Source: Zygnema cylindricum
Lineage: Eukaryota; Streptophyta; Zygnematophyceae; Zygnematales; Zygnemataceae
Assembly: GCA_037447655.1 (NCBI GenBank)
Contig: JBBHKE010000312.1
Coordinates: 1 to 32,500 of the forward strand
Direction of reading: 5' to 3'
Length of the DNA stretch: 32,500 bases
Shown: one piece after another, positions 1 through 11,100 of the stretch
How the letters are laid out: every line of letters begins with the position of its first letter
Position numbering within the stretch: the first letter of the stretch is position 1
Notes under the pieces: generated by a model
What the model was told of the DNA's origin: nothing
The model's input: the letters and a program-made list of their open reading frames with translations, nothing else
The model's database searches: none
Made by a program: the position numbers and the translations under genes

Positions 1-2115
1 GCTTTTGTTTCGTGAAAGGCTTCTCTTTTACGAAGCTATACATGCTTATCGCTATTAGTGTTAATAACACTAATCCGGTTGCGACTTTTTTTGGCCTAAA
101 ATCAGAAAATGGTGTTAATAGCACTTTACAAAAGACTTGCCTGAAATCAGCCACGTCAGTCTGCCCTAAATTAAGGTTATTGATACAAACAACACTTTAT
201 TTCTAATAATTCCTTTACACTTACAACGGTGTGCAGTGGATCAGACTTAGCAAGTGATCTGACCATTTTTTTTTTTTGTATGTTCAGTTCTCCAAGCTTT
301 CTGGTGAAGAGAACCAACCAAACTTTGTAACTGCAACAACAGCAGAAGAGGTCCGTGGGACGTGGTTTCTATCTCTGTTTGCATTCGACATCTTGAGGTG
401 GCATGTATATAGCATAGTGCAGCTGTAAAGTAGGTATCCACATGGACCTAATAAAGAGGAGATTCGTCCAAAGTTCTTTCTGTCACTGTGCTCCCATGCC
501 GAAGGCAGGACTGACAGTGGAGAAACATTTCTGTTGTGAAAGGGACTGGGAGAAAAATGCTAAAACGCTGTCGTTTTTCTCGACCAATGGTTTCACTCTA
601 TAATTGAGCATTACTTTTGCCTCTATGCAACCTGAAGATGGGTTTGGGAAGCGAAGGGTTTTGTAGGGGAAATAGGTATAGATTGGTTTAGTAGGAAGGT
701 TTTTTTTTGGTTGACACTTCCCCTTTTAATTGTGTCAATTTTTTTGACTAAACTTGTTTGCATCATGATGAGCATGTAAAAGTGTGGCATGGAGCACTAC
801 ATGTTGACGTTTTGCTAGTTGCAAGGACAATTGAGACAATAAACGGTGGATGAAGATGCCAAAACTTTGGATTGTATGGGACAACAATCTCTGTTCTGGG
901 CCGTGTTGCTTCTTTTCGTCGTTTTATGAGTGCAGAATACCTTTCTGTGCTACTGTTGTACTGACGTTGAGAAAGGGCACTCTGACCAATCACACAAGGA
1001 GTCATTTTGGAGACTGGCTTATGTGAGCTTTTTGCTTGCATGGAAGCACTTGCTAGTTTGATTTTAATGTGGTGTATTTCCTTTTACTGTTGTTGTACTG
1101 ATTGACGCTATTGTGAACCATGAACTCGTAAGAGAGTATACTAGTTTGATAATATAGTTTGTTTGTAGATTGGTTGTTTAACGCTGTCATGCTATGCAGT
1201 GAAGAAGAACCACAACCTTTTTGCCTGCCGATTTGCATCATAGGTTGTAAAAACTATTAGTGCAAATTCTTCTAGTGTACACATTCTGGCAAATGTGCTT
1301 AATTTTTCAAGGCTGTGCATCTGTTGATCCCATCATGGTACAGATTATAGACCACTGCAACAGCACGAGGCATTGGTAATACCTTCAGAAAGTTCCAACT
1401 TATGGTCACCTGTTTGACAAAAATAACATCAACCGTGGGAGTGGGTCGAAGGCATTTTCATCTTGTTGTTATTGACCATTTTGTATACCAATATAGCATA
1501 TTTGATCAAAAAAAGATCCATGTATAGCGAATGCTGAAGGATATAAAATCAAAAGGGAGGGAAGAAATGACGAGGTACGCAATTTACATGAAGGCAGACT
1601 AAGAAAGGCATTTAAAGTAGAGTAAGCATAAAACATCCTTCATATCAAACCAGCCTGAATTTCTCCATGCAAATAAAAAGCTGTAGCCTTTTGGAACCTC
1701 TATAAGAATCAGATTTTGTAATTTTTCCTACGCTCATCTGCAGATCCTAAAATTCGTATACACATCCTGATTCTTTTTTTTGTAACTGATAGGGCAGCAG
1801 AACCGTTACTCCCAAGTCAAATCAAGCTCGTCAAGCTTCAACCGTTCTCTAACCTTTAAGCTTTTTAAACAGGAGCGGGAGACGTGTTAAACTTCAAGCA
1901 AGGAGTCACATTTGAGTGACACTTGACTACAGCTCCCGAACACGATGTAAACATTAGCCGTTCTACATTCGACCTCATTTCATCTCTTCACTTCTAGTAA
2001 TAAGGCCTTCGCTAAGAGTCGGACGTCAGTGAAGAAGAGGGCTGACAATATGTCACAGACAAATAACAAAATTTCAAAAGCAATTCAAAACCATTTGTGG
2101 TTTCTGTGAAAAGCT
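1..2115. other. No recognised gene; AT-rich flank downstream of POP
   Basis: No open frame longer than about 90 codons is present and none resembles a known protein. The segment should hold the POP 3' UTR and possibly a small last coding exon that I could not identify. The first ~180 bases contain ATCGCTATTAGTGTTAATAA, which resembles the ends of the inverted-repeat elements elsewhere in the window, but no partner end is visible here. Confidence 0.5.
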
Positions 2116-5100
2116 TTACAGTTCTGGCGAAACCACGAGCAAGAGTCGAACCCAGTATTCCCAACTCACGTCTCTCCCCTTTCCTTCATTTGAAAACCAC
2201 TCCCGCATCGACCACTCCCGCATTGACCACTTAGGGAAGGGTTTTTGCATACAATCCAAAACAATTTCTAGTGCTCTTTTGGCATGCTCTTCCGGCCCCT
2301 CCAAAATGACCTCGTCGTGGACCTACAGAAAACCAAACACTCAAAAATCTCTCTCAGCCTTTCTTACTGCTTTTAAACCTTCCTAAAGTGACTACACCAT
2401 GAGCACTTATTCCGTCCCAATCTTTTCTGATCTGAACTCAAAATAGCGTTATTAATACTACTTTTTTTTCTTAATGCCAATTCTTTTGCGGTTCAAAATT
2501 GTCCACGCCATTTGGACAGAAAAAATAATTATCAACCCTAAAAAGTCCCCATACTAATTATGTTAATAGCGATTCGCAGTGAACATCGTATATCAGAAAT
2601 GCTTTTGTATTAGACAAGTATACCTAGTTTACCATGAAAGACAGTGAAATAAAGCAGTTCTTAAATTGTGTTTGTGTGAATCGCACTGTGATTCACACAG
2701 GAGACAATATATAAATGCTGCTTTATTCCAACGTTTTTTTATGGTAAACCTGTTTTCTCTGTTTCATAGATAAGAGTTATTAAATGAGAAATGCCTCGCA
2801 TCAGAAAGAATCGTAGCAAATCTAGAGCGGATCAGTAATGATAGCAAAGTTATCAACTTGAAAAAATAGTCCACTCTAAAAGTGGTGAGTGATATGCTCT
2901 CTCGATTACTGCCCTCCAAACATTTCAGCTGTGACTTGCTGAAAGAAAACTGTTTTTTTTCCCTCTCTGTGTTTTTCTTTGTTTTCTTCCTAGATTATTT
3001 CTTTCCTCCCTTATTTCTGATTTTTTATTTTATTTCTTTTCAGTTTATCATCTTTCTTATTTTCTTTCTTGCTTTCTGTCCTACTTTTGTCCTCCTCTTT
3101 TGTTCTTTCCGTCCTCAGACATATTCTTTTACACTGCTTACCACCACTGGTGGCGTCCGCACTACTTGTCAACAAAGTCCATAAAGGAGGGTTAAGGACC
3201 TGTCAACCTGTCTTGAGTACACGACATGACTAAGAGTGGAAGACATCAAGCCCTTGAAATTTGTACCAAAAACTGCCAAACAATTATAACCTTAACCAAC
3301 ACAACCCACACAATCCACACCAACAGTGGTAAGCGGCAATCTAATAGTGGTAAGCAGTGTAGTAGTGGTAAGTGGTCTATAGTGGTCAACCGGGTAATAG
3401 TGGTAAGAGGTGTAAAGATGCTAAGCCGTATAATAATGGTAAGCAGTGTACCTGAAGCAGCAGTTTGTAACCAAGTGCTGCCAGCTCAGCGTTGGCATCG
3501 AGGCGCAGCATGGCCAGCATTGCAATGTCAGCCGCACTTCCCTGTACCACCGAAACAGTGTTAAAAACTGTCAGAACTGAGTAAAACAGTCTCATACCGG
3601 CATTAAAAGGAGCGTTAGCAAGTCTTCGAAACTGAGTTTAACAAACTACAATATTTTTTAATTCAAAACAGCGTTAGAATGTCTTCAAACCTACACTAAA
3701 ATGCTCCAAAACTAGCGTAAAAAGTCTTCAAACCTGCGTCAAAAAGTCTTCAGAAGTGCGTTAAGAAGTCTTCGGAATTCCACAAAAAAGTCGACAAACT
3801 GCGCTTAAATGCCTTCAGAAACTGTTTTAAAAGTCATTAGAATCCCGGTAAAGCATTCAACCGAAATAACATGCCAGCACTGGATATTCTATTCAAGCTG
3901 GGAAGGAGGAAGAAAAAGTTATTTGCAAGACAATTTTCAGGAGAGAGTTTCAAATTTCCTGACAATCAACCGAGTCATTACGTAAACCAAGTCTCTACTT
4001 GCTAAGTTACAAAAATAAAATATGACCCTCCTGAATACATTAGTCCTTTCAGCACTCTTCTGTGGAGCTCAAAGACTCGCAAATCCTCCCGATAAATAAA
4101 GCAGTCCAGACATACCTGTACTGGTGTGTTAATTGCTGCTCTCTCAAAATGTGATGAAATTCGATCGTCTTTATTATTAATGTCTGGCAGATCTCGAGGA
4201 CGACCGAGCAATGTCCTCACTTTTTTTGTTTTCTTCGCTTCAGCAATTCTCTCCTCCTGCCATTTTTTCACCTCTGGCCGATCGCTATACCATAAATTTA
4301 CAGTTTTCTCTGCTTCAAAGCGAGAAACCTAAAGCACACATGGCAACAGAGTCAGCTGATTTCATTCCTTTTACTTTTCATTACTGACAGTAATTAAAGA
4401 AACAAACAAGTCTTAGCCGTATGAATGAAGTAAATAACCAGACCTAGCTTTGACCATAACCTATAACCTCCGTAAAATTACAAGATCATTCCCAGTGCCA
4501 TAATTGCCTACCTTTGATGCTCTATACCATCCATAAACTGGTATATTAGTGATCTCCTGTGTTCCATTTTCTCAAATTTTCACAGCAAAAATCTTAAAAT
4601 CTCACCTTCCAATCTTTTCCGAGTCCCATAACTGTCTTCCCATAAGCGATGGAGAAGTTCAACATCTTGGCCTTCTGTCTCTCTCCTCGAAACTTATCTT
4701 TTAGAAGAGGAACTGGAGGCTTCTCCTGACCAGGTTGTGGGTCCCACTCCAGGATAACCTCACCTTTTTCTACCGCCTCTCTCACATGTGGATACATATT
4801 CAAAGCAGTTCGAGAGTGGAAATCCCCTCCAGCTTTGAAAGCAGTCAACATACTCTTGCATTGAGCCAAATGGGCCAGAATTCGTAGCTCAAGCTGTCAA
4901 ATTAAACTATATTAAAGGAAGTTAATTACATATGACTTGTACTAATAAGCAAATAAATGTTCAACTTCCCATATAAGACTAGTCATGTATTGAGTTACAC
5001 ACAAATCAGGAGTAAGAGGATATGAATCTGATCTCTCCATGGTTCTGTCTCTATTTTCAATCTTCGTGAATGTACTCAGTGAAGACAGTCACCAATCCAA

Positions 5101-8100
5101 AAATCAAAAGTTATGCTCAACTTCAGAAATTTTATGTGCCAACATCAAAGACTGAAACTAAAACAGCAACGTTGCCTCCCACTGTTTCCAGCACTAAACA
5201 AAACTAATCGTAATCAGTACAGAACATAGTAACTTTTTATATTTTTTCCCGCAGGAATATTTATTAGTGTGGCAACATTAAACCCAAATCCCAAACAACA
5301 AGAGTCAAAAAAACACTTCTTTGCATCCACGATTTGGCACAAATTATATTGCTTTGTTATTAGTCTGCCCAGAATAATTACAGTTGACAGTGAATCCTTT
5401 CGCCATTCAAACCAAATTCTTTCCCAAAACTTTCCTCTGGTTCCGAGGAGTTACCTGTCCATAATCGGCGACAATTAGGGTATTGCCATCAGCTGCCTGG
5501 AAAGCCCTCCGAATATAATAGCGATCCTTTTCCATGCCTGGTTGATTCTGAAAACATTGCAAAAATATGACACGTCAACAAAATAATCAGACCAAATTTC
5601 TTTATACGCATATTTAACCAGCATTTGCACATGAAAAAAAGAAGACAGCTCGGCCATTTGGAAGAAGGATTTGATAGAAGGTAAAAGGTTAAGGTAGATA
5701 ACTCTTTTGGATCAGGATCCCACCTGTAGGCTCGGTCTACGTGCAGAAAGTCGTCCAGTTTCAGTATTTAAATTGAGAGAACAATGAATACGTCCTGTTG
5801 GACCCATAATCTCCCGGCCCTGCAATTCATAGAACCGTCAATTTTCTGTTCCAATTTCATTTCAGTTTCACTGTAAATCAAAGCAAGACGAGAAAACAAT
5901 TCTAATCCACCTAAGTACTCTAGAAAAATTACAACAGACTAGAGGACATTTTGCAATATTTGATCAGCTGCGTAAAAGGGAATCGGGCACCTGTAAAGGC
6001 AAAAGAAAGTTGGAGAGAAGAGTATTAATGGCTGACACTTCAAAAAGAGCAGCAAATGCCCAACACGCCTCCTTTCCCCTCTTCCCTTTCCCAAAAGCCT
6101 CATATGCTTTGCCATATTTGGACAAATCCTCCTCAATCTCATCTGTATCATCTGAATCTTCTTTGTCAGAGGTCTGACCTGACACTTCTCCTATATTCGA
6201 AGTATAAGGTGTAATTACTCCTCCCATCATCCCAGCAATGTTCCCATCCAAACCCTGTTTTTTTGATAAATGGGCCTTAAAACCACCATTCCAAGACTTG
6301 ACCCATTCACAAAATCCACCAGCTTCAAGCAGTTTATCTCTCGCTTTTTGCCCTCCCATTTCTAAAACTGCATCCAATTCTGCCACAGGAGTAGACTCTT
6401 TTGTAGGAGTCTCTCTCCCTACCAACATTCCTTCTGCCTCAATGTCCCACCATATTATTCTCTCCACATCCTTCCCTTCTGTTAAACTTATTTGCTGATC
6501 CGAGTCCATCTCTGTATTTCCTTTTCGATTCAAGACCGGATCTTCCTGGGACAATTGTACACCAAAATTATTGTTCCCATCGACCTGCCTACACATGCCT
6601 CCACCAGAATCTTTACTTTCGTCTATTGTCTCATCTAAGTGGTCATCTAACTTCTCATTAATTTCCCATCTATCTTCTCAGCTAAGTTGGCATCTATTAA
6701 TTCCTCACCTACATTCTCAACTTTCTTCTCGTCTATTTTCTCATCTATCTTCTCAACTTTATCTTCACCTATTAGCCCCACAACAATATTGTCTGCTTCA
6801 CCTTCTGAATCATACTGACTCTCTGCCTCGTCAGAACTGCTATCATCTTCCTCCTCTATCATGGTATAATCGTACGATACTCCAGCTAGTCTCTGAAGCA
6901 CTTTACCACTGACAGCTGGCCATCCAGATACAGTTCGATTCTCAACAGTAATTGACGACTCAATGCGTCGCAAAGTTATGGGGCGATTCTTCTTGGGGAC
7001 TTTTTTGCCCTCTTCAATAAATCCTGTCGTGTTAGGCACTTTAAATACACGCTCAGTTGGCAAAGGCAATTTGCTTCTCCTGCAAGTAACGTATAGAAAT
7101 TGCTATGAATTAATGCTTGTCAAAAGCCATAAGATCCCTCATGCATCCTTGGGATATTAATTCACGATTCCCAGAATCAGAGTTCTCATCAATCACTAAA
7201 AACAAACCTCGAAAATAATTGGACATCACTATTATCTATGAAAAAGAGACGATATCATGTGATTATCCTTTCATGTTTATCCTACCCTCCACCACCTTGA
7301 CTTCTGTATCCTTTCCAGTACTCTCTCTCCCACAATCACAATGTGACAACGATTCAAGTTAGATACTTGAAACATCAGCTTTAAAGGGGCCAAAAGGGCC
7401 AGGCCAGCCTTTCAGCCTCGATATGTCTGAATGCCAGATCCAAACGAACCAGATGAAACACCAGAAAAATAAAAATAAACAAGACACCTGGAAGTCAATA
7501 AATGCCACATCACAAACACTGCCCAAATCTATACATGTTGTAGGAGTTGAGGCTGAGGCGCACGAATTCTCACAGCCCCCAAACAACAGCTGTCGAAGCT
7601 GTGGATCACTCCCCACATTCATATACTGTGCATCTGGAGAATATTTCATTGCCCATTTCCGAAAACTGTCCTCTGAAGCTTTCTGCTGTTGCATTGCTTT
7701 CTTTTCCATGGCTGCTAAATGCTCACGGTCCACGAGCATACCCTCGCGTTCCATACGAACCAGAACTTCCCCAAAAGGACGCCAATAATATTGGTAAAAG
7801 TCATACAGACTGCCCTGTTCTTTTGTGCATGAGCTCTCCCAATCATAGATCGGTTGATAAGTGAGTTTACGATTTAAACTTCTCCAAAGAAACCATGTGC
7901 TTACAACATCATAAACGGAGTACCGGATCCATTTGGCACGTTCATTGGGGTCAGTCTGCAAAACATCAAGAATCCCAATTAAACAGCTCGTTCCTAAAAA
8001 ACAAAATTCCTCAGACAAACATGTGAGTTAAGAGAAGCAAAGCTAGAATGAAGAAACATAATTTTCAACTCTAGGTTCTGTGCATGATGGGTGTGGAATA

Positions 8101-11100
8101 TTCTTGCTACGAGTTCTTTCAAGTGATAGCCTTGAGGACTGAGTTAAAATATACTGTGCGTGTTTGTGGAAAAACGGCCGAATTTGTAATTCCTCTTTGA
8201 CGTTGGTGTTTCCACCATCTAGCTTAAAACAGCACTGTGCAGCCCTCAAAAAGAAAAACAGGAAAGGCATCCATTTAAACACCCTAACAATTCCCTACAC
8301 ATGTCACCTTTTTCAGTTTACCTTGGAAGGGAACAAAAAGGCACGTACTGGCTCATTTAGCTCCTCTTTTACTAAGAAAGAAATGTCAATCTCATAAACT
8401 TCCGGAAGAAATGAGCTTATAAATGTTCACGACAATGTCTAGCACAAACCTTTGCACAACACCCAAACACACTTCTAACACATTTTCCAAATTGTTACAT
8501 ATTCACCTGAATAGTGTGGATTGGCGGTATCACAAGCGTCTTGCCGGGACGACCACTCTTCAAAACCTGATGTTTGCCAAATAGAAGTTTCATTGATGAC
8601 TTGCCAGCAAGAGGAGTCTCGTAGTCCCACAAATCCCGACAATTTTCAACCGTTTTCCTTCCATTCATCACACTTCTGTCAGAGGTCAGAGACAGAAGCG
8701 AATAGCCTCCAGTATTTCCCTTCCTGGATGTATTCCAAAGGCGAGCCAGGTGCATTGTATCCGCATGAAAACCTTGTGGATTGATACCATAATTCATTAA
8801 AATGTGGTAGTCGAAGCTGTAATTATGCCACACCTACAAGGTCAGACGTCAAAATCAAACACATGCTAGTGAGTAATTCTAGACCCACAAATAATGACCA
8901 AAACAGTGGCAAGTTCCCCAATTGAAGTTAAAAGCCTGTTCAATTTGACTAAGCGGAAACATCTGAGAAAAACAAGTGGTACAATTAGAAAAAGAAGAAG
9001 AAATAAAACAAGTGAACAACATAGTGTTCAACATGAACTTTAGGGGACCAACCTTTTGAATACCAGGATCTTCGAAGTATGGCTGGAATGCAAGTGGTAC
9101 GATTAGAAAAAGAAGAAGAAATAAAACAAGTGAACAACATAGTGGTCAACATGAACTTTTGGGGTACCAACCTTTTGAATACCAGTATCTTCGAAGTATG
9201 GCTGGAATGCCAATAACATGGCCTCAGTTTCTTCAAGAACATCCACCCAGATTTGACTGTGCCCACGACCAATATCTACTCCAGGTCCACAGTAAATCGA
9301 AAAACAGACAATACGGCCATGTCCTACAGGGCTCTCTTTCTTCACGTCTATCTCTGTCACCTGAACAGCCCAAAAACTCCCTACAGATTCTTTCAGCAAC
9401 ATTGCAAGCTCCCATCTCATCCATAATGACAGCTTACTCTTTTCTCAGCATTAGCATATCTTCTCTGTTTTTTTTGTCTTGCGGTTTTGACTACTGTTCC
9501 AGCACTGGCCGCCTATGCAGAGCAAGTCCAATTCCACTAATGTTAACTTGATGTTAACCTTGTATGCAGACCTTCCAATATGAGAGAGCCTTAACGTGTG
9601 ACACCACTATCATCTCAAAACTGTGATAGACATGTAGTTCCTCAAATTTGATTGAAGGGGATAGCTATAGAGCATACTAAGGTTGATCTCAGATGTCCTC
9701 TTACATATTTGCTTGCCACTTTCAACCCACCTCTGTGTCACAAGCGTGAATTTTGTCTCTATGCTTCGTCATAAGGAGTTGTACAACTTCATGTGCATCC
9801 TCTATTGATTGCACCTCCCAAATGGTTTCATCTGGGCGTGGTTTTAGCTCCACAGTTGGCTCCGATGGCATTAGACATTCCTCTTGACCCTCTGTCAGAG
9901 CTGTGTTACAACTTCTGCCTTTGATAGAGAGTTCATTCTCCTGCAAATAAGCTCTACTGTCCTCCTCTCCTATGATTGTTCCTTGTCTTGTAGTGTTTGC
10001 CGGTGTACCCCTTTCGATGTGCGCAAATGTCAAATCATCGACTTGTGGGCATTTCTCTTCAAGCAATTGAGGCTTAAGAGCTTGTGAGCTATCTTGCCCA
10101 AAACAAGTATATGCTCCACGACTAACAGATGCAGCCGGTGTCTCTCTAAATGGTTGGTCATTTTTTGAGAAACTTCGCAAAATTTCAGGAGCACACGCAA
10201 CAGTGTCTTTGGTCGCATTTCGCAAAGGCTTTTTAGCAACAAACACAGGTTGAGACGAGGGTTTTATTTCTTTTTTGTCGAGCCTGTATGGCTCCCATTT
10301 TTCGGACACCGATGAACTAGGTTTATGTGGTATCCTACCACTCTGTCTGTTAACCCATCAATCAAAAGGGAGGATTAGATCACAAAAAGCATGTGAGCTC
10401 AATACTAAACAAAAAGCACTGAAAGAGTAAACACCAAAAGAGTAAAACAGTAAAAGAGTAAAACATGGAATGCAGGCAGAGTATTGGCAGTAAAAAAAAA
10501 CCAAATCTCCCGATTGAGGCTATAACAGAAAAAACTTCATAACATCTCAGGTAAATGTGAGGCTTAAAAAGTTCGAATGTGGTTTATGCTAGCACCTTAC
10601 ACATTCATTAACATTTTCCCGTGAGCATTTTTGTGAATGCAAAAAACATCCAGCACACTTTTCTCGAAGTTTGCATGATGCAAGCTTTGGTTCCTGTTAT
10701 CTGTGATATTGTTTGTCCACCTACATGATGAAACATTCTGAAATAGATGAATGAACAACAAATAACTTTCCTAGAACTACAGGCACCAAGCAATACACTA
10801 GACACCAAAACTCTGTCATGCGCCACAAAATCAATGTGCTCCAGTTGTAATTTGAACGTGATCCAGATAATTGCCTTAATATAACCGCGACAAACTGTCT
10901 CACTTCGTTCTATCCAACAATTACAAAGAGTTGTGGTTTTGCGTCACTTAGTTGGATAAACAAACATGTCTTAAGAACATGGTTCAAAGAATTCAATGAT
11001 TGGATAGTTTTTCATTCCCTAGCGAATGAGATAAATCTCATTGCTGAATGTTGAAATAATCTCCCTGTGGAAGTGCAAAAAAGGCAACCAATGAAGAATT

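Larger units (their letters stand above)
2170..5819 (-). other. POP: POP exons 8-13: polymerase palm and fingers with motifs A, B, C
   Basis: Exon 8 (5819-5724) encodes GRIHCSLNLNTETGRLSARR. Exon 9 (5547-5455) ends LIVADYGQ, and exon 10 (4893-4606) begins LELRILAHL, so motif A is split by an intron. Exon 10 also carries GGDFHSRTALNMYPHVREAV and motif B. Exon 11 (4328-4116) has LLGRPRDLPDI and FERAAINTPVQ. Exon 12 (3541-3452) is GSAADIAMLAMLRLD to GYKLLLQ. Exon 13 opens at 2322 with VHDEVILEGPEEHAKRA, motif C. All of these exons are phase 0 multiples of three. The catalytic aspartates of motifs A and C and the motif B Lys/Tyr are present. Confidence 0.93.

Noticed and set aside
1990-2045. Possible last POP exon reading DVRLLAKALLLEVKR before a stop
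   Set aside because: Only weakly like the expected VDAK...WY.AK block, and the phase does not match the best donor of exon 13.
2135-2160. tRNA T-loop-like GGGTTCGACTC
   Set aside because: No cloverleaf or acceptor pairing around it; it lies in or beside the last POP exon.
3320-3845. CRISPR-like spaced repeats
   Set aside because: Eukaryotic intron minisatellites with degenerate, irregular units; no cas genes.
9159-9551. 130-codon plus-strand frame and similar plus-strand frames across POP
   Set aside because: Antisense shadows of well-supported POP exons.
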